From Nymphalis io (lineage: Eukaryota > Arthropoda > Insecta > Lepidoptera > Nymphalidae): 64,000 nucleotides of DNA. The notes below the pieces were generated by a model. That model made no database searches. It was not told where the DNA came from and saw only the letters and a list, made by a program, of their open reading frames with translations. This document shows positions 13,059 through 26,200 of this stretch, one piece after another. Made by a program: the position numbers and the translations under genes. The DNA lies in contig NC_065906.1 in the NCBI RefSeq assembly GCF_905147045.1, forward strand, positions 7,750,001-7,814,000, in the 5' to 3' direction. Every line of letters starts with the position of its first letter. The stretch's first letter is position 1.

Positions 13059-16000
13059 GTGGTACAAAGTAAATCTTTCGAATCCAAACAAAAGCGATGA
13101 ACGCGTACGCTTGTTTTTCTTCTGTTTGTTTTAAAAGTCACTTAGAGATTTATTCACTTCAACAGATAACGACTCGTTTTAATTACTTTGCCTGTTTTAT
13201 ATTTACCGTGCATACATGTTCGTGTAAGTAAAGCTACTTAGACTTTAGTGTAGAGTCGTTTGCGTAGTAACATTTTAGTAGATATTTATTCTGTAAAGTG
13301 CAAACCGTGACATTACGACCGGACTAGTTCGTGGCTTTAGCATCCGTTACATTACCTTCAGCCTTAAAATAGGTCAGTGTGTATTTTTATTTCTTATCGT
13401 TAGCAAAGGTTCTATTTATGAAAACGTGGGTAATGTGAGGAATTGATAAATGTTTGATTACATTTTCAACTTGCAGAGAACAGTTGGTATCTGAAGGAAT
13501 ACAAAATCCCGCTACTTACTTTTGGTTGAAGCAAGTGTTATTTTGTTAATTAATATGCTTAAATAACTATAGTAAGTGTTTTTACTAGCTTGGTATTAGA
13601 AATATACGAAACTTACCATTTATTATATATATACATTTACATATAAATTTAAGACAAAATATTTATTCGATTAGATGATTGATGAATACTTTTTTACACT
13701 GTCAGTTATGTACACGTTAAATGAATCAACTCCGAGAAAACAATCTAATCCAAAAAAAATAATCTTTTTCACTAGAAAATTTATAATAGTAAAAAAAATT
13801 ACAATTTGAATCTTCAAAATCTTTGTAAAATAACTTCAATCATTGTTTTTTTTTAAATACAAAATATTTTTTGTCTTGTGACGCTTAATGTAAAATCTAT
13901 ATTGGTTTTATATATATTCTAGTAACTTCGAACCAGTAACTATATTTCATTTGTAATAAATCGAATGTTAGCCAATACAAATTGTGTCAATCATTAACAA
14001 GAACTTATGTTTATAGTTGTGAAACTTCCTACAGTTTTGCGTTGATATGTCATTAGGTTCCATATCAATCATTATAAGTTATGCTTTGATAGCTCAGACG
14101 ATATCATTGAAATATTCCGTCGAGACGCCAGTCCAGGAAGCTACAGAAATAAGCCGTCTTGTCCTACATAACCGTCGATAAACTCGAGAATATCTATATA
14201 ATTAGTGGTGAATTACGAAACAATGCCATCGTAAAGAAATTTGTTTGCAGCTACGGTTTGTGTTGAAACAAGCTGATGTTCTGTAACGTATTAGGTACTT
14301 CGTTAGATTCGTGACCGCAATTACTATTGACATTACATTGTAAGATAAATATGATTTTGTAACGCATATGTGACACTACAATTACAATTTATGACGCACT
14401 ATCAGTACGAGACAGAAAAATGTTACGTCCAGTCAACCATTGGGAAAAAGGACAACGCATGAAAAATCAGCATTCAATCGTACGAATTACATAGTACTTA
14501 TTTTTTTTTATAAAAAAACACGATGATAAGCTAACGGTGTTATCGAAATAGAAAGAGCTCATAAATTCCGATAGATCGAAGACATTCTTGGAAATCAGTC
14601 GCCAACAGTTCAGAGTTGCTAAGCGTCTATTTTAAGATCATATGCATAAAGAATCGAATATGGCTGTCTGTATGTAACGAGATAACAATTATGTTGCAAA
14701 GTAATCTTTATGTTTAGTGTCGTAAGATTGCGATGTGTTCCTTAAATACTTAAGACTCGTTAGCACCTCGATATTGACATCGCCACCATTTAAGGTACAG
14801 CTAAAGGACTGTTGGAATAATTAATTAATCTTAAGCGAACAGCGACTTCAATTATGTAAGGACTAATTAAAATATTTCGATGCGTATCTCAAGGACTTAT
14901 GTAGTAACCTCTTCGTCTTTGGTTTATCGGTTATTCTTATCGCTGATTAGCGCTATATAAATAAAATTGTTCGAATATTTACTATAGCATTATAATTGCA
15001 AAATGTGTTTGTATGTGTTTTTCCATTGACTGTCTTATGTTTGAATAGTTAATATATTATTATTTAACATGTTAATATGGAGTTAATATTTTATTATCTC
15101 CTCTTGCGTCATTATAAACGTTTTAACGAGGTTTCAGGAATGTAAAATGACGTGTCTTCAATGCCTAATGGCATTACGATGAATTTGTCTAAGTACATTT
15201 GACCACAATGACCACAAACATCACCATACATTGTTTTATTATACCTTTATATATAAATGAACGTTCTAAGGATAGAATTTGCACTATACAAGTGATAATA
15301 AAAGCGTTTAAATTATTTGAATCGATGTCTGTCCTGACTAGTTTCTAGTCTATTCAACGGAGACTTGTCAACTGTGCATGATATATTGTTGTACACCAGT
15401 GTCTGAACTATCACAGATAACTCTCTATTCTCAAACTTTCGTGATCCTATTTATCCGGCAGCGCAGAACCAACGGTTATACGTACGTTTCTATGCACGGA
15501 GTTATATAAGTTAGTTGTAAAGTAAATTTGACAGAACTTCCAAACTCTGTTAAGCTACTCCGAATAACTTATTTATTAATTTTATGTAAGACACATCATC
15601 GACTAATCACTAAACACTTCTGGTAAGATAGATTTTATCTTAATGTACAGTGTGATTTGCCTTTGAAGGTATATACAATATTTAAATTCAAACATTAAAA
15701 TAGTAATAATATTTAGCATAAAAATAGAAAAACAGACCTATATGAAATAATAAACGAAGACATTATTATATGGTTAAACAAACAAATAATATTGAAAATA
15801 AGAAAGTAATATTAAGCTAGAAAGAAGACATTTACGAGTACACATTTACAAGTGCAACAAATCTGTTAATATTGACCTGAAAGAAATTATCAGCTCGACA
15901 GATGAAAATCTATAACTTTTTAATGGCCCAGTCTGAAATTTGACCGAGACTAATGAGTGTTTAAATAAAAGCTTTTGCCTAATGTTGTCACGTCAGAGTC

Positions 16001-16387
16001 ACTAATTTGCCTAACGTTCGATGTTGTAAGTGTGAAAAAAGAAGTACTTCGATATATATGAACTATATTTAATAACGATCTAAATTTAAGAACACACGTG
16101 CGTTAGAGGCGAATTTCGGATAGTGACTCGTGAGCGCGTTAGCATACAGGGAAAATTATACAAACAAATCAAAAATGCTAATGTGCAATAATAAATGAAT
16201 GTATAGGTAGGCACAAGCTCAAACAACGGAAGGATTACGAATCGAAATGAGGATGCGGATACGAAGTATTATTGACATGCAAGGCTCAATCAAGATACAG
16301 ACATGGGCGCAACGGTTTGATCCGCACTTATCAATTCACTACATAGTCTCAGAAAAAATGGAATACGTTGTATTATATCGGCTGTAT
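13059..16387. other. AT-rich non-coding stretch, nothing recognised
   Basis: No open frame with family similarity, no repeat family repeated elsewhere in the window, no CpG island. Confidence 0.5.
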
Positions 16388-16688
16388 TTTTTATGTAGAA
16401 TAGGAAGGCGGACAGTCATATGAGCCACTTGATGGTAAGTGGTCACCAACGCCCATAGATATTAGCATTGTAAGAAATGTTAACTATCGCTTACATCAAC
16501 AATGCGCCACAAACTTTGGGAACTAAGATGTTATGTCCCTTGTGCCTGTAATTACACTGGCTCACTCACCCTTCAAACCGGAACACAACAATACCAAGTA
16601 CTGCTGTTTTGCGGTAGAATATCTGATGAGTGGGTGTTACCTACCCAGACGAGTTTGCACAGAGCTCTACCAATAGTAAATAATATAT
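16388..16688 (-). mobile_element. Poly(A)-tailed retroposon, family B
   Basis: Read on -, the element runs from a 'tagagctctgtgcaaactcg' head through 'ggtaggtaacacccactcat' and 'ttccggtttgaagggtgagt' to 'gcctattc' and an A-rich tail. Nine copies of this family lie in the window. Confidence 0.8.
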
Positions 16689-17526
16689 AGCGCTTTTTTA
16701 TCGTTAATTAAACGAAATTAAATTTGTAACATTGTGAAGTTACTGTTATTAGTTTTTTTTTTTCTTATATATCTTATTAATCATTTAGATTAAAAGTAAG
16801 ATAAAAAACAGCATTGTCAGTTTGTCCTTACTTCGTTTGACCTTAACAATATTCAACAAATTCACCATATTTTTCACCGGTCACTCTTAGTCACGGTTCG
16901 TTCCATACTCACAGTCGAGGTCAAGTATTGAACGGCCGGTTCTAAGAAATACATCATGCCTTTATTAATAAACGTTAAAACTTCATAATCTGTGTCAAAT
17001 TTGTTTTCACTTAACCACATGTTTATTAATAGCTGTGCCACGCTGTTTTTCCTGTGTTAAATTAGTTTTATAACGAGGAATGATTAAATATCCTACACCC
17101 TTATAATATTATTGGAGGCAAAACAGCGCTTTTTAACCTATTCTGATAATAGTTTTCAGTTTTTAGAATTAAAAAGTTCTAGTTTATATTAACAAATATG
17201 TATTAACTTAAAGTTGTTATTATTTTTGATAATACTTATTAACTCTGATTTTCACGAAATAAAGACATAACAGTACTTGGGTACATACCCTGTAATAATG
17301 TAATTATTAACATATCTAATCATCCGTAACGTAAATACACGTTACCCGTTTTGTAAATTATCCCGAACAAACAGACCGACAAAAATAACAACAATTAGTT
17401 TTGCTTTTGAGTACGCAAGAAGCGTACTTTGTAATCGCAGATAAACATTTTAATTTTATTTATTCATATACACAGATAAAATAATTTTGTTATCATTAAT
17501 ATAAATGCCAAAAACTTATTATAACA

Positions 17527-17548
17527 AAAAAAAAAAAAAAAAAAAAAC
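17527..17548 (+). repeat. Homopolymer A run
   Basis: About 20 consecutive A, not attached to a recognised retroposon. Confidence 0.8.
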
Positions 17549-17810
17549 AAATATAGTTTTGATTGTTCATCAAACTCTTTAATTTTACGTCATTTTATTT
17601 TATTAATCTGTGGTTGTTAGAAATATAAACCGCTCCAAATAACAGATAATGTTATTTTAGTGAATTCCATAGAGCTATGGTATTTTACGAATAACGGTAA
17701 AGCGGTGCTGTTAAAATACGACGGTGATATACTAGTGTTAGTGATTGATGACAAGTTTAAAGTTCAAGTTTTAAGTGCTAGTGTCATATTTACGTTATCT
17801 CTTGACATTA

Positions 17811-18135
17811 GCCGAGATGGCCCAGTGGTAAGAACGCGTGAATCTTAACCGATGATCGTGGGTTCAAGCCCGGGCAAGCACCACTGACTTTTCATGTGCT
17901 TAATTTGTAATTATAATTCATCTCGTGCTTTACGGTGAAGGAAAACATCGTGAGGAAACCTGCATGTGCCTAATTTCATTGAAATTCTGCCACATGTGTA
18001 TTCCACCAACCCGCACTGGAGCAGCGTGGTGGAATAAGCTCCAAACCTTCTCCTCAAAAAAAAAAAAAAAAAGGGACAGGAGGCCTTAGCCCAGCAGTGG
18101 GACATTTACAGGCTGTTACTGTTACTGTTACTGTA
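17811..18135 (+). mobile_element. SINE family A, full length, with (gttact)n tail
   Basis: Complete from 'gccgagatggcccagtggta' to 'cattt acaggctgtt', then 'actgttactgtt' repeats. 'tgacatt' occurs on both sides and may be the target duplication. A pure A tract interrupts the body near 18056-18072. Confidence 0.88.
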
Positions 18136-18505
18136 CTGACATTTAGTCGTAACGAAAAAATAAAAATTTCAAGTCTGGCTCCTGTCTTTGTTTATCTTTG
18201 ATGCATATAGAATGTTAAATATTGTGATATACCAGAAGCGTGTTTTAAGATTTGTCGCTTCGCGTACTAAAATCTTAATCCCCTAAATTTAAGGAAAAAT
18301 ACGTATCATATGATTAATTATTATTATTTATGGTTAATTTTAGAGCACTTGTGTCATTAGATAGATTTTTCAATTTTTTGAAAAGTCAAATAAATAAGAC
18401 TGCTTCCCCTATAAGACGGCTCCGGCACGTATCTCCTTGGTAAAATATGCCACACACAAATATACTCTACTAATAAAATTAAATCAATTCCTAAACACTT
18501 ACAGC

Positions 18506-18641
18506 CTTACTCATAAACGTTGTTTAGCGGTGTTTAGTTAAACAATAATTTATCTCTTTCTGACATCATTTATTTGACATTCGAAAGAAGAAGACAGTAT
18601 TTTTTAACAAAACACTCTTTAAATAACATTCATAGTTAGAG
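18506..18641. mobile_element. Fold-back MITE-like repeat, family D, copy 1
   Basis: About 40-bp imperfect inverted ends (left 'ataaacgttgtttagcggtg', right complement similar) flank a centre with 'tgacattcgaaagaagaag'. A second copy is at 58874-59010. Confidence 0.5.
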
Positions 18642-19046
18642 CCGTTTGGTTTTTGCTACATCATTTATACGAAAGCTACTCGTAAACTGTTAACGTGTAT
18701 AATAACATGAAATTCATATTCTTTCAATGTAAGTGATACGTACTTAATCTTTGATTGTAGAGGGGACAATAAATAAGAATCAATTTAAGATTTTACGTTG
18801 AACTTAATACGCTTGAACGTAAAGATTTTAGTTCAATGCGGCTCATGACTCATGTCACTTTGTACAGTATATAATCTAATGAAATGTATGACACATCATT
18901 GTATCTGATTTAATTTAGATCATTACTAAGGAGATAACGCAATATATATTTGACAAATTATATATAATATATACGAACAACGAAAGATACAATTAAAATA
19001 TTAAAACTACCCAGTCCCTTCAATTTCGCTCTACTCTCTGTATATA

Positions 19047-19345
19047 GTTTACTGGTGGTAGGGCTTTGTGCAAGCTCGTCTGGGTAGGTACCACCCACTC
19101 ATCAGATATTCTACCGCAAAACAGCAATACTTGATATTGTTGTGTTCCGGTTTGAAGGGTGAGTGAGCCAGTGTAATTACAGGCACAAGGGACATAAAAT
19201 CTTAGTTTCCAAGGTTGGTGGCGCATTGGCTATAAGCGATGGTTGACATTTCTTACAATGCCAATGTCTAAGGGCGTTTGGTGACCACTTACCATCAGGT
19301 GGCCCATATGCTCGTCCACCTTCCTATTCTATAAAAAAAAAAAAA
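19047..19345 (+). mobile_element. Poly(A)-tailed retroposon, family B
   Basis: Near full length from 'actggtggtagggctttgtg' to 'ccttcctattctataaaa'. It ends about 650 bp before kindlin exon A, inside the kindlin first intron if that exon lies upstream. Confidence 0.85.
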
Positions 19346-19996
19346 GTTCAGATTGTTACATTTTATATCGTAATATTTTATATTTCTTTTTTCGTTATTT
19401 GCATAGTAGCTAGCAATAAATCACCAAAGAGCTTACAATGCTTCAGTCGTATATCTTAAATATATCAAGTTTGTAAATAACTGTACTCTGACGAAAGTCC
19501 AACTTCAAGTGACTCATAAAAAATAATGAAACAAGACCGAGTTCACCAGAAATGACAACCAGTATCTCTTGAACTCTACTTCTTTTTTTTCTTGTTATTC
19601 TTTTTTCTTTTAATAATCTCCGAAAAGTTTTAGTACCGATGGTACATACAATTCAATAAATATCGAGTCTAATTTTAGTTCTTCGCCAAATCGTGAGAAA
19701 TGCAAATGACGTCACGAAGCTACTGGATAGTTACTGGTCGCTTCATGTTGTTATTTTTTTTTCTTACCGACAAGCTGTGATGCTAAGACCGGATGATGAA
19801 GTTTTGTACATTTTTTAACGTCATACTGTTCAAACAGTTACACGATCAATCTTTATACTGTATATATTTCTGCCAGTCTTAACGTTTGTTATGTACTTTT
19901 GACTTTCAAATAAAATTTACAAATAGTAAATACATTTGTTAATACGTTTGTATAGTATTGGTTTACATTCTTAAATTCTGAACATAATCATTTCAG

Positions 19997-20230
19997 ATTT
20001 TAAAAAGGACTGGTCGGATCACGCACTATGGTGGCCCACACGCAACAAATGGCTGTCCAGACCGAAGCACACGCTGGACCAGTACGGAGTCCACGCAGAC
20101 GCTGCGCTCCACTTCACGCCGATGCACAAGCCTCTGAGGATACAGCTCCCGGACTTGAGATATATCGACTGTAAAATTGACTTTTCCATCGACACGTTCA
20201 GTGCTGTAATGCAACTCTGCAAAAGTCTTG
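19997..20230 (+). CDS. Fit1: Kindlin exon A (F0 end / F1 start)
   Basis: Acceptor 'atcatttcag' precedes the exon and donor 'gtaagg' follows it. It encodes visible residues 1-78: DFKKDWSDHALWWPTRNKW, then the TLDQYGVHADAALHFTP stretch that matches the kindlin F1 region. It ends one base into a Gly codon completed by the next exon. Confidence 0.95.
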
Positions 20231-23200
20231 GTAAGGTTACACTAAAACACTATTTATTTATATTTCAGGAAACAAACAGCACAATAAATTAAATGAATAC
20301 AACAAATACGCCACATAAAGTACACACATAAACCAAAGTTTCCAATAATAGACAATACATTCATAAAAAAGTCTATTAAAATACAACAAATAACAATACA
20401 AGCATTAAAAAAAAATATTTCAAGTTATGAAAAGTTACTCAAAATTAATCAGGCATGCGATATATTTAATTTAATTATAAACGATTATTAAATAATGAAA
20501 TAAATTTGATTACGATTCAATTATTCCAAACATGTATTGTGTTTTATAGGTATACGGCATCCAGAGGAGCTATCGCTCTGTTATCCTCTGGAGCAGTCGC
20601 ATTTAAAGCAGAACTATCAGAATTTAAAAGAGGCTAAGAAGATAAAATCGGTACAAGCTCCAGACACGAATACATTCATCGCAGCCACGAGAGGTTCTTC
20701 AAATAGTTTGGATAGATCCCTGGCGTGTCCTGCTACTCCACCGCCTCCTAGATCGCTATCCGCTACACCCGTAGCTTCACAGCAGGTAAAAACCAGCTAA
20801 TATTTTATAATTATTTTCTCAAAGTTCAATGAAATATCTCATAATGATACCGATTTGTTAATTTTTATCAGAATGGGACGCTGCGTCGCTATGGTGGCCA
20901 CATCTATAGTACACAGAGTGATGGCTCCAGCGATGGAGGTTATTGCGGAACGCCGCCACGAGCGGCATCTCTGGATGCTTTAGATTCTCTCGCAGAACTG
21001 TCTTTGGCTGATTCTCCCCTAGAACCAGATAGCCAATCGAAGGAGTCACTTCTCACACCAAAATCCTTGATAGAACGCGCTAGAATGAACGTTGGGTAAG
21101 AATGTTAATAATCTATACTAATATTATAAAGGCGAAAGTAACTTTGTCTGTCTGTTTCACTTTCACGGCTAAAACACTGAACCGATTTTGATGGAATTTG
21201 ATATGAAAATTTGTTAGTTATATGTAAAATCGAGTTTTACCAAAATTTTTCCTATGTATTTTATAGAAAATATATTTTTCCAGCTGGTTAGATTCGTCGT
21301 TGTCTATCATGGAGCAATATGTACGAGAATGGGACACTCTGCAACTCCGTTTCAAGTTTTATTCGTTCTTCGATCTTACCCCAAGGGCTCAGGACGCATC
21401 ACGACTCAACCAGCTGTACCAACAGGCTCGTTGGCAAATTCTGAATCAGGAAGTCCATTGCACGGAGGAAGAAATGTTACTGTTCGCTGCACTTCAGGTA
21501 AAACATATAACTACTGATGTCGTTCTCGTGAATTTGTTAATAATACTTTCTTTTTTATATTTTGATTGACACAAAACACATAAAGACCTTTCAATATTTG
21601 AATTTTTCCAGCTCCAAATCGAATTACAAACGTTAGCTGGTGGTGGAGTAGATGCGAATGATGGATCCCAAGGCACAGGTGCAGCAGCTGCCCCGGAAGA
21701 CGAAATTGATGCTGCGTTAAGTGAACTGCAAGTGCAGTTGGAAGGAGGTCCGCCAGCTCGACCCGACATCACTCATGTGCCCGAACTTGCTGGATACTTG
21801 AAATACCGAGGGTGAGAATTTTATCAGAAATATTTATTTGTCATAAGGCTTTCTTAATCAAGTAGTTTTACAAGGTGAGTAGTTTTACAAGGAAATATTT
21901 AAAATATTCTTATGAATAAGTAAAAACAAACCTCAATTATGGACCTTTATTAGTTTTTCATATTTTTAATGAACTTAACTAAGAATTGTTCTTTATTAAA
22001 TAATTGTGGAATTAAATTCCGGAGAATGGAATCGCTATTAGAATGTTATTTTGAGTTATTAACAAAGAAAGAGATATAAGAATAGATGTTTTTTTTTTAT
22101 AATATACCATAAAGTGTAGGTATAATGGCAAATGGGCCGCGTTTTGGTAAGTTGTCACCACTGCCCATAGACAGTGGCCCGTAAGAAACATTAACCATTA
22201 CCTTGGCTACCGACCTTGGGAACTATATATGTTATGTTCCTTGTGCCTGCACACCCTTCCAAACGAAACACAACAATGTTTTACGGTAGAATATGTGACG
22301 TGGGGTCGTTTCTACCCAGACGGGCGGACGCAACCCTAACACCAAGTGAGAGGTATGCTAAATAAATTAATGGAGAAATAAATAAGCTCCAACCTTCTTG
22401 TTTGTCAAGCAGTGGGACATTGACATGCTGTTGCTTTTTATTTTAACGCGTCATTCAAGTTGGACTTCTCACAATGCTTCGTGAATACCTTGATATTTTT
22501 ATTTCAGAACGATTGAAGTATTATATATTATTACAGTTATTAAATGAGTATTTATGTATTACATATAATGTATGTTTTTTAATTGTTTTATTTTATCTAT
22601 TTCCCGTTCGGCGGCGTGCAAAGGAAGTGTCACAGCGATAACTGTATGATCTCGTAAGACTAGTTTTTTACCCCAATTGACTCCTTAAGCATGTATAGAC
22701 CGTCCCAATGGAAGGAGAAAAGATAAACAAACTTTTGATTTACATATATCTCATTTCGAATAGTTCTTCATTTAAAATACAACAATATTTCACTTACTAC
22801 TTATGTCCACTTTAATTTCACTTTCTACGTTCCGATACAAACTACGCCGCCATTAAACTTTTTCACGAATCCGTAATTTTAAATTTCGAATTCAATGTCA
22901 AAGCTGTTTTTTTGTCTTTACTTTTCCTCCCATTGGTTTAGGTCAAAATATTTCGTATTTATTCAATCTTAAGTAAATAATATTATTATGTTTTTTTTTT
23001 TTATTTACTCCTTGTTATTGTAATTATAACTATTGTTTATTTAATAACTTCGAAGTTCTATCTAATATATTGTGAATTAATTCTTTTGTCTGGACACACC
23101 CTGATTTAAAAATAATATTAACATGACACTGCTTTTCCGTTAATGATAATTCTTTTTACAAATTAATTATATAATATTTTATTTATATATCAATGTAAAT

Positions 23201-26200
23201 ATTTATGTGATTTTAATGACTATTGTATCTAGTATATAATATTGTATATAAAGATAATGATCCCGAGAGGAGAACAGTTACTTACTCGAAACAAAATTAC
23301 CTGATTATATATTGTGTTAGGAAGTTGAACTAATGATTTGTGCGTGTGCGCGTAAAGTAACGTATCGACGTGCGTATTGGCGGCCAAACTTGTGCAAAAT
23401 GTAATCGAATTAATCATTAACGATTACGATACGTAATTATCAATCACGATTACAGAATAACGAAAGTAATCCAAAATATATTAATATTAATGTGATTCCT
23501 TCGTTTCGCCTGTCACAACGACTGACTCATTTGGATGAAATTTTGTGTAATTACATTTAGTAATTGTTCGATGTAAATGAAATGTTACAATATAATATAT
23601 AAGCCGAGATGGCCCAGTGGTAAGAACGCGTGAATCTTAACCGATGAACCCGGGCAAGCACCACTGAATTTTCATGTGCTTAATTTGTGATTATAATTCA
23701 TCTTGTGCTTTACGGTGAAGGAAAACATCGTGAGGAAACCTGCATGTGTCTAATTTCACTGAAATTCTGCTACATGTGTATTCCACCAACCCGCATTGGA
23801 GCAGCGTGGTGGAATAAGCTCCAAACCTTCTCCTTAAAAAGTGGAGAGGAGGCCTTTAGCCCAGCAATGGGACATTCACAGGCTGTAGAAATATAAAATA
23901 TACTTTCATGTCAGAATAATTATAGATAATAACAGAATGTGCAGTAGAAAGGTAGATTAGCTGTAATGAGTAGTTTCTACTTCCCCCACTAGTCCAACGT
24001 GTAGGCTTTATGTGTGGGCACAATCACATTGTAACTTGTTGTACTATGTATAATAGAGATACTGATAGAAGTCTTACTATGTGGATTTCGTTAGATTTTA
24101 CTGACTTTTTTTTATTCTGAAATATGTACTTCGTAAAATGCATTAACTAGTGACGCCCACGGTGAAAACATAAAAATATTTGACCAAGGAACACTTAAGT
24201 GACAGTTTTTTTTATGTAATCTGTACCTTTTTTTAATGGCAAAGGTGTTGCAATTTAAAGTCTAGATTTCAGATTTCTAAACATTAATTCAATGTGAAAT
24301 ATCGAACAGACGTCAGCGTTTCACTCTGCGGGCGTACAAGCGCGGCTGGGTGTCGTGTCGCGACGGCGTGCTGCGCATACACGCGTCGCGCGAGGCGGCC
24401 GCGCGGGGGGACACGCCCTCCTACGCCGTCGAGCTCAGGGGCGCTGAGGTACTCGTACACCTTACGTCCTTGCACGTTGGTAGTGGCCACAATGGCCGAC
24501 ATCTAATCTTAGCCAGCTATGCGCCTTTACCACTTTTCTACTCCATAGTGTAGTGGATAGCCAAGTTCCTTCGTACTGTTGCTGTTATTTCTGCTTATTG
24601 TTGAGGAAAATCCACGATAAATTTTATACAAAATAGCTCTCATTAGTACAAATTCTTACAAAATAGTCCATATAACTAAAATCAATCGTGATGTTTTTAT
24701 TACAGGTAACACCAGATGCACATCCAGCTTCCGGTAGATATGGCATCAAATTGGAAGTACCCGCGGAAGACACGATGCATGAAATGTGGCTGAAATGTGA
24801 AAATGTAAGTTAATTGTGAACTATTTTTTTAACTTTTTAAATGATAGCTCTCGTTGGAAATGAAAGAATTCTAAACTATTTGATATAAAAATATTTTTTT
24901 AATAACCACTTTATAAAACATGATTGTTATATTTGATTTTGATTTACAAAAGAAAAGTAGTATATGTAGTATATCAGTTGTCTGGTTTCCATAGCACAAG
25001 CTTAATTTGGGATCAGATGGCCATGTGTGAAAAATGTCCCACGATATTATTATTATTATTATTTGAAATTTAAACAAAAACCGCCGGTTTTCTGTAACGT
25101 TTGAAGTATTTATTTCCGAACCATTGTTACATGTTTTTCAACCAATAAGTGTAACGGTTCCTATATTTAATAATTTCAATTGACTTGAATTGAATGCGAA
25201 CGAGTTTTTCTTCTTGCAACATTAATTCCTTCTTTGAAAGCGTTGAAACATAAATTGTTATTTTTCCATAGCAAGTCATATATAATCACTTATTGTTTTA
25301 TTTATTTTTTATTAATGCCAGTATACCTAGTCTGCTTAATAGTATAAATATTTATAATATATATACTTTTTTGATATAGGAGGACCAATATGCCGAATGG
25401 GTGGCGGCGTGTCGCCTCGGCTCCCGCGGTCGGTCGCTCGCCGACTCGGCCTTCACCACCGAAGCGGCCGCGGTTAAGACGCTACTCGCTCTACAGCGGC
25501 CCCAGCCAGCAGCCGCGTTGAATCAGCACAGCTTGCCTCATCTCGATCACTTGCAGCCGGAGAACTACTTGGCACCGCGTTTCCTTAAGAAGTTAAAGAG
25601 CAAGGTAATCTTCGGATGTAAATAATCATACTATTGCATGAATTTCAGGATGATTGCTAAACACTACATGATGTTTTAAAAATTTTTAGTTTTTAAATGC
25701 CAATAAAATATACCCCGTATTTAGTATAGTATTTCTTGGTGTATAATAATGAAAATTACCCGTTACGCCAACCTTATGAAATAAAAATCAATAAATATAA
25801 TTTCCCCAGTTTACCCAACGCGTGCTGGAGAGCCATGCGAATGTGAAGGACCTTCCGTTGCTGGAAGCAAAGCTGCAATACATCAAGACTTGGCAGAATC
25901 TACCCGACTACGGGCAAACTTTGTTTGTAGTGCGTTTCATGGGTCACCGCAAGGACGAAATCATCAGCATCGCCAACAACCGTATCATGAGACTTGACCC
26001 CAACACCGGCGACCATATCAAAACATGGCGTTTCAGTACAATGAAGGTTAGTATCAAAAAGTTCGTATTGTCCCGTTGCTGTGCAAAGCCCTCCCCAGTA
26101 AAGGACAAAGCTTGGAAAGGTGTGATAGCGAAACTGTAGACTACAAAAAACTTTACAAAAAAAGTTTATTTCAACGAGTGTCAGTCTGTCTCGCAGTGTC

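Larger units (their letters stand above)
21812..24309. other. 2.5-kb kindlin intron within the PH coding region
   Basis: Holds family B (22090-22330), a SINE A scrap (22376-22433) and a SINE A copy (23603-23887); otherwise AT-rich sequence with nothing recognised. Confidence 0.8.

Noticed and set aside
24284..24553. Open frames on both strands around the kindlin PH exon
   Set aside because: Shadows of the GC-rich exon F in other frames.
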